A stretch of DNA of 64,000 nucleotides, taken from contig JAUXNG010000084.1 of the NCBI GenBank assembly GCA_030682835.1, forward strand, positions 42,920 to 106,919, written 5' to 3'. The notes under the pieces are model-generated. The model was not told the DNA's origin. It searched no databases and saw only the letters and a program-made list of their open reading frames with translations. The translations under genes and the position numbers were made by a program. This DNA comes from Hydrogenophaga sp. (GTDB lineage Bacteria; Pseudomonadota; Gammaproteobacteria; Burkholderiales; Burkholderiaceae_C). Each line of letters starts with the position of its first letter. Within the stretch, counting starts at the first letter, position 1. Positions 29,696 through 40,058 of the stretch are shown piece after piece.

Positions 29696-30868
29696 TTACT
29701 GGGGACGCCAGGCGTAGAGTCCGCCGTTGCGGGTCTGCACCAGCACGGCGTCACCGGCCAGGATGGGTGCCGCCGAGATGGCCGAGCCATCGGCGCTCAA
29801 GCGCGTCATTTCTGTGCCGTCTTCGCGCGAGAGCAGGTGAACCTGACCGAGCTGGTCACCCACGACCACGACCCGGCCCACGGCCAGGGGCGCGCTCAGG
29901 CCCCGGTGCTTGAGTCGGTCCGCTTCCCAGGCGCGCTCACCACTGGGACGCTGCCACGCCAGCACGCGTCCGTCGGACTCGGTGGAGAACACCAGACGAT
30001 CGTCACCGTGCACGCCAGCCACACCCTGTGCGGGACGTGTCCAGACGACCGTGCCACGCGCAGCGTCGACACAGCCCACCGCAGCAGAATAGGCGCGGAC
30101 GCAGACGCTGTCGCCGACCCGGCTCACCGGGCCCACCACATCGACCAGTCGTTCAATTTCATTGGTTCCGCGCGAGGTGGCCACCGGTGCCTCCCAGCGA
30201 ACAGCTCCGCTGTTTGGGTCCAGCCCCGCCAGCCGCCCCGACAGACCGGCGACCAGCATGTTGCCCACTGCCAGCAGGGCGCCGGACTGGCTCAGCACCA
30301 GGGGCTCGGCCGGACGCGACTGCGTCCAGAGCCGGGCACCGGTCTGGCCATCGAAGGCGCGCACGGTGCGGTCGGCCGTGAGCACGAAGACGCGGTCACC
30401 GGCCACCAGCGGCGCTGTGAACGAGCGGGCCGGCAGGCGCACACGCCAGAGTTCACGGCCGTCCGCCATGGTCACCAGATCGTTGTTCAATGTCACCACA
30501 GCGGCGCGCTGGCCGTCGGAGCCGACGCCTGCCGCGATCGGGGCATTGAGCGTGAGGCGCCACACATCGCGGCCGGTGGCGGCATCCAGCGCGACCACGG
30601 TGCCCGAGGTGCCCGCGGCAAACACCCGGCCGCCCATCGCCACCGGTGCCAGCGTGGCGGACGAAGCGCCCACCTGGGCCGTCCATGCCAGCCGCGTGCC
30701 GATAAGGGACGCGGGCGGCGGCAGATCGGCGGGTTTGACTCGGGGAGAGCCCGACGAACAGCCCACAGCCAGCAGAGCGACCGCCAGCGACGCTGCGGCG
30801 ACCCAGCGCTGGCCCACCCGGCGAGGGTCTGCGGGGGCCAGGCCGTGCAAGGAATCCGTGGCGTTCAT
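29696..30868 (-). CDS. bamB: Outer membrane protein assembly factor BamB
   Basis: Outer-membrane lipoprotein of 390 residues, an eight-bladed beta-propeller subunit of the BAM complex. The signal peptide ends in the lipobox LLAVGC, with Cys37 as the lipidation site. Repeating PQQ-type blades follow, with motifs such as VFAAGTSGTVVALDAATG and VFVLTADRTVRAFDGQTG. The ATG overlaps the stop of the YfgM-like gene by four bases (ATGA). bamD lies elsewhere in the same window. Confidence 0.95.
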   Translation of the reverse strand: MNATDSLHGLAPADPRRVGQRWVAAASLAVALLAVGCSSGSPRVKPADLPPPASLIGTRLAWTAQVGASSATLAPVAMGGRVFAAGTSGTVVALDAATGRDVWRLTLNAPIAAGVGSDGQRAAVVTLNNDLVTMADGRELWRVRLPARSFTAPLVAGDRVFVLTADRTVRAFDGQTGARLWTQSRPAEPLVLSQSGALLAVGNMLVAGLSGRLAGLDPNSGAVRWEAPVATSRGTNEIERLVDVVGPVSRVGDSVCVRAYSAAVGCVDAARGTVVWTRPAQGVAGVHGDDRLVFSTESDGRVLAWQRPSGERAWEADRLKHRGLSAPLAVGRVVVVGDQLGQVHLLSREDGTEMTRLSADGSAISAAPILAGDAVLVQTRNGGLYAWRPQ

Positions 30869-31539
30869 TTGGTGACCTCGGCAATGGGTGGCAGTGCCGT
30901 GGTGTCCACACCCAGGGACGCCAGCTTCACCCCGACCAGCTGTCGGTATTCAACGCGCTCGCCCATCGTGCGCCAGGCCAGCTCGTACTGCTTGCGGGCT
31001 TCGTCTGCCTTGCCCTGGGCCAGGAGCACGTCGCCACGGCGATCGGCCACCAGCGGCTCAAACGACTTCGGCACGGACACCGAGAGCGTCTTCATGGCCT
31101 GCTCGTAAGCCTGCGATTCAATGTCCAGACCGGCCAGGCGAAGGCGGCTCACCGCCCGGTAAGCCTCGTCGGACGACTTGTCGGCCACCCAGCTGAGGGC
31201 CGCGCGGGAGTCGTCGACCTTGCCCGCTTCGTAGAGGGTCTTGCTGGCCAGCAGAGCGCCCTGCGCGGCAAAGGCGGTGCCGCCAAAACGGCTCTTCATG
31301 TCGGCCAGTGCACGCTCGATGCGGTCGGCATCACGCGACACAGCCGCGCGTTCGATTTCGTCGTACAGCGCAGATGCTTTCAGCGCCTGGTTGCGCTGCC
31401 AGTAATTCCAGCCGTTCCAGGCCGCCACGCTGCCGAACACGGCAATCAGCACCCAGGTGATGAGGTTGCCGTACTGGTTCCAGAAATGTTTGATCTGATC
31501 GAGCTGTTCCTGCTCTTCAAGGTCGAGGTGTTTGGCCAT
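30865..31539 (-). CDS. YfgM-like tetratricopeptide membrane protein
   Basis: Protein of 224 residues with a short cytoplasmic N-terminus, one membrane span at about residues 25-46 (NLITWVLIAVFGSVAAWNGW), and a periplasmic helical-repeat domain. E. coli YfgM binds the SecYEG-PpiD chaperone site and affects the RcsB response. The gene sits between hisS and bamB, as yfgM does in many proteobacteria, and its stop overlaps the bamB start. Repeats such as YRAVSRLRLAGLDIES and GDVLLAQGKADEARKQYELA fit TPR-like helices. Confidence 0.9.
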   Translation of the reverse strand: MAKHLDLEEQEQLDQIKHFWNQYGNLITWVLIAVFGSVAAWNGWNYWQRNQALKASALYDEIERAAVSRDADRIERALADMKSRFGGTAFAAQGALLASKTLYEAGKVDDSRAALSWVADKSSDEAYRAVSRLRLAGLDIESQAYEQAMKTLSVSVPKSFEPLVADRRGDVLLAQGKADEARKQYELAWRTMGERVEYRQLVGVKLASLGVDTTALPPIAEVTK

Positions 31540-31599
31540 GGATCGTTGTCGCTAAGTAAGCTGGGATTGTAGGCGTGTACCACTGCAGGGCGCAGACGC

Positions 31600-32910
31600 T
31601 CAGGCACCGCGCAGGCTGGGCGCCCAGAGCGCCACCTCGGCGAGCGATTGCAAGACCTGGCCGGGCGCCTGTTCTGCACCCTCGCCGGGGCGGGGGCCTC
31701 GCAGCGGCTTCACCGCCACCCTGTTCTGCTCCAGCTCGTCGGGCCCGAAAATCAGGGCAAACCGGGCGCCGCTGGCGTCGGCCTTCTTGAACTGCGACTT
31801 CATGCTGCCCATGCCCTCTGCGCCTGCGGCGTGCATCTGCACGGCCACGCCCTGCTGGCGCAGCAGGCGCAGCACCGGCATCACGCGCGGCACGATGGCC
31901 GCATCCGGCACCACGGCGTAGGCGTCGGGTGCGGGCTGGGCCGGCAGCAGATCCTGCTCTTTCAGCAACTCCAGAATGCGCTCCATGCCCAGAGCCCAGC
32001 CCACGGCGGGCGCCGGCTTGCCGCCCACCTGTTCGAACAGCCCGTCGTAACGGCCCCCGGCACACACGGTGCCCTGCGAACCAAGCTGCGTCGTCACGAA
32101 CTCGAACACGCTGAGGTTGTAGTAGTCCATGCCCCGCACCAGGCGCGGGTTGATACGGTACGTGATGCCATGGGCATCCAAGAGGCCGCGCAGGCGGTTG
32201 AAGTGGTCCAGCGATTCGGAGCCCAGGTGGTCCATCAGGCGCGGTGCGCCGTTGACCACGTCCTGCATGGCGGGGTTCTTGGTGTCCAGGATGCGCAGCG
32301 GGTTGCTGTGCAGGCGACGGCGGGCGTCTTCATCGAGCACCGCGGCGTGCTGTTCCAGGTAGGCAATCAGGGCCTGGCGATGGGCGAGCCGCTCGGCCGG
32401 CTGCCCCAGGCTGTTGATCTCCAGTTCGATCCCGGTCAGGCCGAGTTCGGCCCACAGGTCGCATGCGAGAACGATCAGCTCGGCGTCCACGTCCGGGCCG
32501 GCAAAGCCGAGAGCCTCGGCACCGAACTGGTGGAACTGGCGGTAGCGACCGCGCTGCGGGCGCTCGTGCCGGAACATGGGGCCCATGTAATACAGGCGCT
32601 TGCCGCCGTCGTACAGCATGGAATGCTCAAGGGCCGCACGGACCACGCCCGCGGTGTTCTCGGGGCGCAGCGTCAGCTGCTCGCCATTCAGGCGGTCTTC
32701 GAAGGAATACATCTCCTTCTCGACGATATCGGTCACTTCCCCCAGCCCGCGGATGAACAGAGCGGTGGGCTCCACGATCGGCGTGCGGATGTTGCGGTAG
32801 CCATAGCGCTGCATCAACGCGCGCAGCGTCTGCTCCAGCCATTCCCAGTGCGCCGAAACCGGGGGGGCAATGTCGTTCATGCCTTTGACGGCGGTCAGTT
32901 TTTCAGCCAT
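31600..32910 (-). CDS. hisS: Histidine-tRNA ligase
   Basis: Class II aminoacyl-tRNA synthetase of 436 residues that charges tRNA-His. Motif 2 is [19 protein letters not shown]. The histidine-binding signatures are LVRGMDYYN near 260 and the CAGGRYDGL segment after it. Motif 3 is [12 protein letters not shown]. The C-terminal anticodon-binding domain follows. The ATG at 32910 gives the standard start [14 protein letters not shown]; the frame remains open upstream without homologous sequence. The ispG gene is 70 bases upstream. Confidence 0.97.
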   Translation of the reverse strand: MAEKLTAVKGMNDIAPPVSAHWEWLEQTLRALMQRYGYRNIRTPIVEPTALFIRGLGEVTDIVEKEMYSFEDRLNGEQLTLRPENTAGVVRAALEHSMLYDGGKRLYYMGPMFRHERPQRGRYRQFHQFGAEALGFAGPDVDAELIVLACDLWAELGLTGIELEINSLGQPAERLAHRQALIAYLEQHAAVLDEDARRRLHSNPLRILDTKNPAMQDVVNGAPRLMDHLGSESLDHFNRLRGLLDAHGITYRINPRLVRGMDYYNLSVFEFVTTQLGSQGTVCAGGRYDGLFEQVGGKPAPAVGWALGMERILELLKEQDLLPAQPAPDAYAVVPDAAIVPRVMPVLRLLRQQGVAVQMHAAGAEGMGSMKSQFKKADASGARFALIFGPDELEQNRVAVKPLRGPRPGEGAEQAPGQVLQSLAEVALWAPSLRGA

Positions 32911-32980
32911 GGTGCTTGCGTAGTGAAAATCGGTGCCACGGGGCCAGCGCCCTGCCGGGGCTGCCCACAAACGGGGTGGC

Positions 32981-34276
32981 TCAGGAGCGGGCGCCGTAGC
33001 GTTTGTCGATGTACTGCTCGACGATCTGCTGGAAGTCGCGGGCGATGCCATCGCCGCGCAGCGTCATCGCTTTCTCGCCGTCGATGTAGACCGGCGCGGC
33101 GGGCGCCTCGCCGGTGCCCGGCAGGCTGATGCCGATGTCGGCATGCTTGCTCTCGCCCGGCCCATTGACGATGCAGCCCATCACCGCGAGCTTCATGTTC
33201 TCCACGCCCGGGTAACGGGCGCGCCAGACCGGCATCGAGCCACGCAGAAAGTCGTCGATCTGCTTGGCCAGCTCCTGAAACGTGGTGCTGGTGGTGCGGC
33301 CACAACCGGGGCAGGCGGTGACGCTGGGCACAAATGCCCGCATGCCGAGGGCCTGCAGGATCTCCAGGGCGATTACCACTTCCTGGGTGCGCGACTCGCC
33401 CGGCTGAGGAGTGAGCGATACGCGAATGGTGTCGCCAATGCCTTGCTGCAGCAGCACCGACAAGGCCGCAGCAGAGGCCACGGCGCCCTTGGTGCCCATG
33501 CCCGCTTCCGTCAGGCCCAGGTGCAGCACGTGATTGGTGCGGCGGCTGAGTTCCTGGTAGACCGCAATCAGGTCCTGCACGCCGCTGACCTTGCACGACA
33601 GCGTGATCTGGTTGCCGTCCAGGCCAATGGCCTCGGCCTTGGCCGCCGAATCGAGCGCGGAGGTGATGAGCGATTCGTACATCACCTGGCGGGCATCCCA
33701 AGGCTGGGCGCGGTTTGCGTTCTGGTCCATCAGACGCGCGAGCAAGTCCTGATCCAGACTGCCCCAGTTCACGCCGATGCGGATCGCCTTGCCCAGACGC
33801 GCCGCGATCTCGACCATCTGGCCGAACTGGCGGTCGCCCTTGTCCCCGCGGCCCACATTGCCCGGGTTGATGCGGTACTTGGACAAGGCCTCGGCACAGG
33901 CCGGGTGGTCGGTGAGCAGGCGGTGACCGTTGTAGTGAAAGTCGCCGATGAGGGGCACGTTCACCCCCATGCGGTCGAGCTGCTCGCGGATATAAGGCAC
34001 GGCCTTGGCGGCTTCGTCGTTGTTCACCGTGATGCGCACCAGCTCGGAGCCAGCCAGGGCCAGCTCCTTCACCTGGATCGCGGTGCCCACGGCATCTGCC
34101 GTGTCGGTGTTCGTCATGGACTGCACCCGCACCGGGGCGTCGCCGCCCACCGTGACATGGTGGCTACCCCAGGACACGACGCACTGGCGGGTATGACGGG
34201 CCCGAACCTGCGTCAGCGGAATCGGCTGCTCACCCTGGCACGGTGTTTCGGTGGCGGAATCAGGTGTCATGGTCAT
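32981..34276 (-). CDS. ispG: 4-hydroxy-3-methylbut-2-en-1-yl diphosphate synthase (GcpE)
   Basis: Iron-sulfur enzyme of 431 residues in the MEP isoprenoid pathway; it reduces the cyclic diphosphate to HMBPP. The 4Fe-4S ligands are Cys322 and Cys325 in [10 protein letters not shown] and Cys368 in [11 protein letters not shown]. The N-terminal barrel shows VQSMTNTDT and INPGNVG. The protein has the proteobacterial two-domain length. The first ATG overlaps the preceding stop as ATGA; a second ATG six bases on is better spaced from GAGGTG and may be the real start. A Thr/Gln/Pro-rich leader of about 30 residues is usual in Burkholderiales. Confidence 0.96.
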   Translation of the reverse strand: MTMTPDSATETPCQGEQPIPLTQVRARHTRQCVVSWGSHHVTVGGDAPVRVQSMTNTDTADAVGTAIQVKELALAGSELVRITVNNDEAAKAVPYIREQLDRMGVNVPLIGDFHYNGHRLLTDHPACAEALSKYRINPGNVGRGDKGDRQFGQMVEIAARLGKAIRIGVNWGSLDQDLLARLMDQNANRAQPWDARQVMYESLITSALDSAAKAEAIGLDGNQITLSCKVSGVQDLIAVYQELSRRTNHVLHLGLTEAGMGTKGAVASAAALSVLLQQGIGDTIRVSLTPQPGESRTQEVVIALEILQALGMRAFVPSVTACPGCGRTTSTTFQELAKQIDDFLRGSMPVWRARYPGVENMKLAVMGCIVNGPGESKHADIGISLPGTGEAPAAPVYIDGEKAMTLRGDGIARDFQQIVEQYIDKRYGARS

Positions 34277-35220
34277 TTCACCTCGAAGCGGGCCACGCTG
34301 TTGCGGGCAAAGGGGGTGGCGTCGAATAGCTGACCGCGCACAGTGACCTCGGCAGCGTCGACCCGGCCCAGTACCACGGCGTAGGGAGGCGTGGACGAAA
34401 AGTCGACCACATCGCCGGCGCGGAGCATGCGCTGGATCACCACCCCGCCCGTGCCGTTCACCACCTCCACCCACGAGTCACCGGTGGCGCGGATGCGCAG
34501 CAGGCTGGTAGCGGGCGCACTGCCCGATGCCGAAGTGGCCGCAGGCGCAGCATCGGGCAATGCCCCGCCCGGGCTCTCTGATACTGCCGTGGATGTGCCG
34601 GCGGCCGCCGGTAACGCGGCGGGCTCCACGATCGTGGCGGGAGCCGGATCACCAGGCACTGCACTGTCGGACGGCGCCATCGCGGGCGAGTCTGGGTCGT
34701 CCACGGGATCGGCCGGCGGCATCACCGTGGTCGACGTGGACTGCTCCACCGCGGCGGGTGGACTGATGGAGATGTCCGGCAGGAACACCAGCACCAGGGC
34801 ACCCAGCATGAGGGCGATGGCACCGAGCACAGCCGGTCGGGACAGCCAGCCCACCGGATTGGCCGGGCTGGACACCGACATCGGCTTGAACGGGGCGTTG
34901 ATGGCCAGGCCGGAATCACCGAGCTGAGGGGTCACGGCCAGTGGAATCTGCTCCAGCACGGGCGCCGGGTCCACGCGCAGGTGGCGACAGGCGCTGGAGG
35001 CAAGACCCCGCGCAAACGTCATGTCAGGCAGCTCGTCGTAGCGCCCCGCCTCAAGGGCCTCCAGCTTCTTCACCGGCACCTTCAGCGCAGCGGCCAGCGC
35101 GGCAATATGGAGCCCCGCGGCTTCGCGGCACTGCGTGAGCAACCAGGGGTGGGACCACGCTCCGTCGGTGGTCTGTTGTGCGTGGCCTTGTCCTGTTTCC
35201 TGCATGAACGGTTCACTCAT
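34273..35220 (-). CDS. RodZ-like helix-turn-helix membrane protein
   Basis: Protein of 315 residues with the RodZ layout: an N-terminal XRE-type helix-turn-helix (about 28-90, [30 protein letters not shown]), one membrane span near 130-148 ([19 protein letters not shown]), a long Ala/Pro/Ser/Thr-rich periplasmic linker, and a C-terminal beta domain (about 235-315, [17 protein letters not shown]). RodZ ties MreB to the rod-shape elongasome; the role here is by family. It overlaps pilW by eight bases and ispG by four, so the three are translated as a coupled unit. Confidence 0.88.
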   Translation of the reverse strand: MSEPFMQETGQGHAQQTTDGAWSHPWLLTQCREAAGLHIAALAAALKVPVKKLEALEAGRYDELPDMTFARGLASSACRHLRVDPAPVLEQIPLAVTPQLGDSGLAINAPFKPMSVSSPANPVGWLSRPAVLGAIALMLGALVLVFLPDISISPPAAVEQSTSTTVMPPADPVDDPDSPAMAPSDSAVPGDPAPATIVEPAALPAAAGTSTAVSESPGGALPDAAPAATSASGSAPATSLLRIRATGDSWVEVVNGTGGVVIQRMLRAGDVVDFSSTPPYAVVLGRVDAAEVTVRGQLFDATPFARNSVARFEVK

Positions 35221-36079
35221 CGAAAGCGCCTCGCTGGTACGAAGCCCACTCGCGGGACTGGGGATAGCGGCGACCCAGTTGCTGCGCCAGTTGCCCCAGG
35301 GCTTCCAGGTTGCTCAGGCGCCGCTCCACCTTGATCCCGAGCCACAGCGTTTCGGCGTTGGCCAGTTCGGAATTGTTCAGGCGGCGGATGTAGAACTGCG
35401 CGCGCGAAAAGTCACCGCGGCGGTACAGCAGCGAGGCCAGGTTGTAGCCAGTGATCGGGTTGCCGGCGTCGATTTCATACGAGCGGGAGAAACTGCCTTC
35501 GGCTTCTGCAAACTGACCCATGCGGACCTGGCAGATGCCCTTGGCCATCAGGGTTTTCGCCTGTCCGACGTACACGGGACTGGCAAGCGCGCGGGTGAAC
35601 AGGTCCACCGCCTCGCGATGGCGTCCGAGCTGACAGGCGTACCAGCCGTAGTTGTGCAACGCGTCAGGGTCGCGCGGGTTGAGCTGCAGCGCACGCTGGA
35701 AGCTTTCCTCGGCCAGCCGGTTGTTGTTGAGCTGCATGAAGACCAGGCCGCGCAGCACGTGGGCGGCCACATAGGTCGGGTCAGCCGCGAGCGACTGCTT
35801 GATTTCGTCAAGCGCCACCGTGGTCTGCCCCTGCTCGAAATAGCCCGTGGCCAGTTCCAGGCGCAGGCGAGCGCGCTTGCGGGCATCGGGTTCGTCGGAT
35901 TCCGTCATGGGCTCGGCAGAGGATCCGCCCGCCCCCATCCCGCCGGCGCCCGCGGCGCAGCCGCCGAGCAGCAGCAAGCCGAGCAAGGCCCCGGCCAGCA
36001 GCCCCCCCCAGCGGCCCGCAACGGTGGCTGCGGGCGGCAGGACGCAGGAGAACGAGCGGGTGCGGTACGCATGCGTCAT
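35213..36079 (-). CDS. pilW: Type IV pilus biogenesis/stability lipoprotein PilW (PilF)
   Basis: TPR lipoprotein of 288 residues, the pilotin that helps the PilQ secretin reach the outer membrane. The signal peptide ends in LLLLGGC, with Cys41 lipidated. A Gly-rich linker follows, then TPR units from about residue 65 to 280, for example [19 protein letters not shown] and [18 protein letters not shown]. The first 20 residues are long for a signal sequence; a later start is possible but no better ribosome site is seen. It overlaps rlmN by four bases and the RodZ-like gene by eight. Confidence 0.92.
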   Translation of the reverse strand: MTHAYRTRSFSCVLPPAATVAGRWGGLLAGALLGLLLLGGCAAGAGGMGAGGSSAEPMTESDEPDARKRARLRLELATGYFEQGQTTVALDEIKQSLAADPTYVAAHVLRGLVFMQLNNNRLAEESFQRALQLNPRDPDALHNYGWYACQLGRHREAVDLFTRALASPVYVGQAKTLMAKGICQVRMGQFAEAEGSFSRSYEIDAGNPITGYNLASLLYRRGDFSRAQFYIRRLNNSELANAETLWLGIKVERRLSNLEALGQLAQQLGRRYPQSREWASYQRGAFDE

Positions 36080-37230
36080 GGCTGTCTGTCACCTGTCGAG
36101 GAAATGAAACGGATGGGCTGCTCAACCACGGTGCGGCGCTGCGCCAGACGGCGGGCGGCATCGGTGCGGTCCAGCACGTCACCGGCCAGCTGCCCGCAGG
36201 CCGCGTCGATGTCGTCGCCACGGGTCTTGCGCACGGTCGTGACGATTCCGCCTTCGTTCAGCAGCTTGCCGAACTGCAGAACGACCGGGCGGGGCGAACA
36301 CTTCAGGCCCGAATCGGGAAACGGGTTGAAGGGAATCAGGTTGACCTTGCAGGGAACACCCTGGCCACCATGGGTCTTGAGCAGCTTCAGCAACTCGCGG
36401 GCATGGTCGGGCTGGTCGTTCACCCCGTCGAGCATGCAGTACTCGAAGGTGATGAAATCCCGCGGCGCCGCCGGCAGGTAGCGCAGACAGGCGTCGAGCA
36501 GCTCGGCAATGGGGTATTTGCGGTTCAGGGGCACCAGCACGTCGCGCAAGGCGTCGTTGGGTGCATGCAATGACACAGCCAGCGCCACGGGCACGTCGGC
36601 AGCCAGGCGGTCGATCATGGGCACCACACCCGAGGTGGACACCGTGACCCGGCGGCGCGACAGGCCGTAGCCGTGGTCGTCCAGCATCACCCGCAGAGCC
36701 GGCACCAGGGCGCTGTAGTTCTGCAGCGGCTCGCCCATGCCCATCATCACCACGTTGGTGATCACGCGTTCGGACCGTTTCAGGTGCTGGCGAAGGAAGA
36801 ATTCGGCGTGCCAGAGCTGGGCCAGGATCTCTGCGGTGCTGAGGTTGCGCGAGAAGCCCTGGTGACCCGTGGAGCAGAAACGGCAGCCCACGGCGCAGCC
36901 CGCCTGCGAGGAAATGCACAGGGTGCCGCGGTCTTCTTCGGGGATGAAAACGGTTTCGACGGCGTTGCCGCCGCCCACATCAAACAGCCATTTGATGGTG
37001 CCGTCAGTCGAGTCCTGCCGCGAGAGCACGGGCAAGGCGGCCACATGGCAGACGGACGGCAGCTTTTCGCGCAGGCTGCGCGCGAGATCGGTCATGTCGT
37101 CAAAGCGCGCGGCACCCTTCTGATGAATCCAGCGAAACAGCTGGACGGCGCGAAAGCGCTTTTCCCCCAGCTGTTCGCAGAACGCGGCCAGACCCTCAAG
37201 ATCGAGGTCGAGCAGGTTGACCGTCGTCAT
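36076..37230 (-). CDS. rlmN: 23S rRNA (A2503-C2)/tRNA (A37-C2)-methyltransferase RlmN
   Basis: Radical-SAM methyltransferase of 384 residues. The 4Fe-4S ligands are Cys112, Cys116 and Cys119 in GCAVGCRFC. The [11 protein letters not shown] segment binds SAM, and the C-terminal DAACGQLAG carries the cysteine that is transiently methylated. The ATG at 37230 gives the usual start ([10 protein letters not shown]). It is the second gene of the ndk-led cluster and overlaps pilW by four bases. Confidence 0.97.
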   Translation of the reverse strand: MTTVNLLDLDLEGLAAFCEQLGEKRFRAVQLFRWIHQKGAARFDDMTDLARSLREKLPSVCHVAALPVLSRQDSTDGTIKWLFDVGGGNAVETVFIPEEDRGTLCISSQAGCAVGCRFCSTGHQGFSRNLSTAEILAQLWHAEFFLRQHLKRSERVITNVVMMGMGEPLQNYSALVPALRVMLDDHGYGLSRRRVTVSTSGVVPMIDRLAADVPVALAVSLHAPNDALRDVLVPLNRKYPIAELLDACLRYLPAAPRDFITFEYCMLDGVNDQPDHARELLKLLKTHGGQGVPCKVNLIPFNPFPDSGLKCSPRPVVLQFGKLLNEGGIVTTVRKTRGDDIDAACGQLAGDVLDRTDAARRLAQRRTVVEQPIRFISSTGDRQP

Positions 37231-37315
37231 GACAAGTGCCTTGCGCTGGACCGCTCCCGCCACGGGGGCCGCACGCATGCGGGCGGCCTGGCGGTACAGG
37301 AGCGGAGGTTGGCCA

Positions 37316-37741
37316 TCAACGCGAGTAAACGTTCATTCCGGCGAAGAAGAACGCGATTTCGACAGCGGCCGTCTCGGGCGCGTCGGAGCCGTGCACGGCG
37401 TTGGCGTCGATGCTGTCGGCGAAATCGGCGCGGATCGTGCCGGCAGCGGCTTTCTTGGGATCGGTGGCGCCCATCAGGTCGCGGTTCTTGGCGATCGCGC
37501 CTTCACCTTCCAGAGCCTGGATCATCACGGGGCCGGAGATCATGAAGTCGACCAGGTCCTTGAAGAAAGGACGCTCTTTGTGCACGGCGTAGAAAGCCTC
37601 GGCTTCGCCACGCGACAGGTGGGCCATGCGAGCGGCAACGACCTTCAGGCCGGCGGCTTCAAAACGGGCGTAGATCTGGCCAATGACGTTCTTGGCAACG
37701 GCGTCGGGCTTGATGATGGAGAGGGTGCGTTCGATGGCCAT
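37316..37741 (-). CDS. ndk: Nucleoside diphosphate kinase
   Basis: Enzyme of 141 residues that equalises nucleoside triphosphates by phosphate transfer through a histidine. The active site His117 is in NAVHGSDA, with the starting strand [12 protein letters not shown] and the RPFF segment also present. Length and motifs are standard. It heads the long minus-strand cluster; an 85-base gap separates it from rlmN. Confidence 0.98.
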   Translation of the reverse strand: MAIERTLSIIKPDAVAKNVIGQIYARFEAAGLKVVAARMAHLSRGEAEAFYAVHKERPFFKDLVDFMISGPVMIQALEGEGAIAKNRDLMGATDPKKAAAGTIRADFADSIDANAVHGSDAPETAAVEIAFFFAGMNVYSR

Positions 37742-37833
37742 GGTATTCCTTGGTTTTATGGATCAATGAAAAGCTTCTTGCAGCTGACCGCAAAGCCCGC
37801 GATTCTACATTGGCACGGGCCTGCGGGCGTCCT

Positions 37834-39111
37834 TCAGCGCGAGCCTGAACGACCGCCGCCACCGCCGCTTCCACGGCGGCGATTGCCGGTCGGACGGCTG
37901 GCGTCCTCCTCGCGGCGGCGCTTGAGCGCGTCCTGGCCGATGTAGCCAAACGAGGTCTTCAGCGGATCGGGCTGCGAGCCGCCTGCCCCCTGCCCTTTGC
38001 CGCCGCGCCCTTTGGGGGCGCTGGCGTCGGCCGCTGGCATTGCAAACATGCTGCTGCGGCGCACGGCGGGCGCTTCACCGCGGCTGCCTGCCGGGTTGCC
38101 GTAGTTGCGACCGCCGGTCTTGGGCGCTTGCTTGCCCCGTGCAGCCGGGTGGCGCCCACCGGGTCGTGCGGCGCCGCGCTCGGGCGCCACCGGCATGCCG
38201 GCGGCTGCGGTGAGCCGACCGATGTCCTGCTGGTCCAGTTCCACCCAGACACCCCGCTTGAGACCCCGGGGCAGCATCATCGCGCCATAGCGGATGCGGA
38301 TGAGGCGGCTCACCGCGTGGCCAACGGCTTCGAACATGCGGCGCACCTCGCGGTTGCGCCCCTCGCCGATCGTCACGCGGTACCAGCAGTTGGCGCCCTC
38401 GCCGCCGCCGTCTTCGATGCTGGCGAACTGCGCCATGCCGTCGTCCAGCCGCACGCCGTCGAGCAGGCGCTGCTTCTCCTCGTTCGACAGAGCGCCGAGC
38501 ACCCGCACCGCGTATTCGCGCTGCAGGCCAAAACGGGGGTGCATCAGCCGGTTGGCCAGCTCACCCGAATCGGTGAGCAGCAGCAAACCCTCGGTGTTCA
38601 GGTCCAGCCGGCCGACCGACTGCCACTTGCTCTGGTACAGGCGCGGCAGGCGGCGAAACACCGAAGGCCGGTTCTGCGGATCGTCGTGCGACACCACCTC
38701 GCCGGCGGGCTTGTGATAGGCCAGCACCCTTGGGGGCGGTGGCGTCATGCGCACCCGCACCTGCTTGCCATTCACCTTGATGACGTCACCCAGCTGGATG
38801 CGCTGACCGACGTGGGCCGGCTCACCATTGACCGAAATGCGGCCTTCCAGGATGAGCTTTTCCATTTCCAGGCGCGAGCCCAGACCGGCCTGCGCGAGCA
38901 CCTTGTGCAGCTTGGGAGACTCCACCTCAGGCGCCAGCACCCGCTTGGTCGGCAGGGGCACTTCCTCCTCCTGCTCCTGCTCGGCATCGAAGGCCCCGCT
39001 GATCACGTCATCGAAGCGCAGCGGCGCTGGCGATGCCAGTGACGGTGTGGCGGCGGAATCGGCCGCCTGGGCGGCGTCGTCTGGAGGGGTGGGAGCTTGC
39101 GCCGGGTTCAT
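37834..39111 (-). CDS. rluB: 23S rRNA pseudouridine synthase RluB-like, with basic tail
   Basis: Pseudouridine synthase of 425 residues of the RsuA/RluB group. An N-terminal extension of about 65 residues precedes an S4 RNA-binding domain (about 70-130, [20 protein letters not shown]). The catalytic Asp170 is in [14 protein letters not shown]. The last 130 residues or so form a Gly/Arg/Lys/Ala-rich tail with no fold, much longer than in E. coli RluB but common in this order. Modification of U2605 is inferred from family. The start overlaps the scpB stop by four bases, a pairing widely conserved. Confidence 0.92.
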   Translation of the reverse strand: MNPAQAPTPPDDAAQAADSAATPSLASPAPLRFDDVISGAFDAEQEQEEEVPLPTKRVLAPEVESPKLHKVLAQAGLGSRLEMEKLILEGRISVNGEPAHVGQRIQLGDVIKVNGKQVRVRMTPPPPRVLAYHKPAGEVVSHDDPQNRPSVFRRLPRLYQSKWQSVGRLDLNTEGLLLLTDSGELANRLMHPRFGLQREYAVRVLGALSNEEKQRLLDGVRLDDGMAQFASIEDGGGEGANCWYRVTIGEGRNREVRRMFEAVGHAVSRLIRIRYGAMMLPRGLKRGVWVELDQQDIGRLTAAAGMPVAPERGAARPGGRHPAARGKQAPKTGGRNYGNPAGSRGEAPAVRRSSMFAMPAADASAPKGRGGKGQGAGGSQPDPLKTSFGYIGQDALKRRREEDASRPTGNRRRGSGGGGGRSGSR

Positions 39112-39839
39112 GGTGTTCCTGTCAATGGTGGGCCAGCCAGCGGGGGCTGAGGGTGTTCGGGCTCGACCGCATCGGATGCGCTCGTGTCGGTCTTGGTGGC
39201 GTCCAGCGGCTCAGCCTCCTGGGCGGCCGGTGCGTCGCCTGCGCTCACGGCTGCCCCCGACTCGTCGGGTTGAAGGCTGGCGGAGAGGGCTTCGAAATCG
39301 AGTCGACCCAGCGCCGACTCCTGGATTTCACTGCCGTCCAGCGGTGGCAGCTGATCCAGCGAGGCCAGGCCGAGGTCGTCGAGAAACTGGCGCGTGGTGG
39401 CAAACAGCGCCGGGCGGCCCACGGTCTCGCGGTGCCCGATCACCTCGACCCAGCCCCGGTCTTCCAGCTGCTTGATGATGAGCGAGTTGATGGTCACGCC
39501 ACGAATGTCTTCCATGTCGCCCCGGGTCACCGGCTGCCGGTAGGCGATGATGGCCAGCGTTTCCATGGTGGCCCGCGTGTACCGAGGCGGCTTCTCGGGG
39601 TGCAGGCGGTCCAGATAATGGCGCATGTCGGGCCGGCTCTGGAAGCGCCAGCCCGAAGCCACCTGCACCAGCTCGACACCGCGCCCGGTCCACTCCAGCT
39701 GCAGGTCCGCCAGCAGCGATTTCAGCGTGTCGGGCGACAGTTCCATGTCGAAGAGCACGCCCAGATCCCGCACGGTCAGCGGCTGTGGCGCGCAGATCAG
39801 GGCGGTCTCCAGGACGCGCTTGGCATCCGCGGTGTTCAT
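39108..39839 (-). CDS. scpB: Segregation and condensation protein B
   Basis: Winged-helix protein of 243 residues that, with ScpA, binds SMC in chromosome condensation. The core (about 1-175) shows [18 protein letters not shown] at the start and a second winged helix near [20 protein letters not shown] with [20 protein letters not shown]. The acidic C-terminal tail is Ala/Asp/Glu-rich and looks disordered. scpA is not in the window. It overlaps rluB by four bases. Confidence 0.95.
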   Translation of the reverse strand: MNTADAKRVLETALICAPQPLTVRDLGVLFDMELSPDTLKSLLADLQLEWTGRGVELVQVASGWRFQSRPDMRHYLDRLHPEKPPRYTRATMETLAIIAYRQPVTRGDMEDIRGVTINSLIIKQLEDRGWVEVIGHRETVGRPALFATTRQFLDDLGLASLDQLPPLDGSEIQESALGRLDFEALSASLQPDESGAAVSAGDAPAAQEAEPLDATKTDTSASDAVEPEHPQPPLAGPPLTGTP

Positions 39840-40058
39840 GCTTGGCTCGTAGTCGAAAATTCGTCACGCCTCTGGCTTGACGGTAAGCGGTGGGACCTTC
39901 CCTGGCGCCCCAGCACCGCTCAGCAGGGCAGGCCGTGCGTGGGAGGTCGGTACTGACGGGCACGGCCAGATGGCATCGTGTGAAGTCGGGAAGGAGGGGC
40001 AACGGCGCGCTGGGGGCCTGTGTGCCGGTGGCGGACCTGTCAGCAGGCGCGCGTGGGA

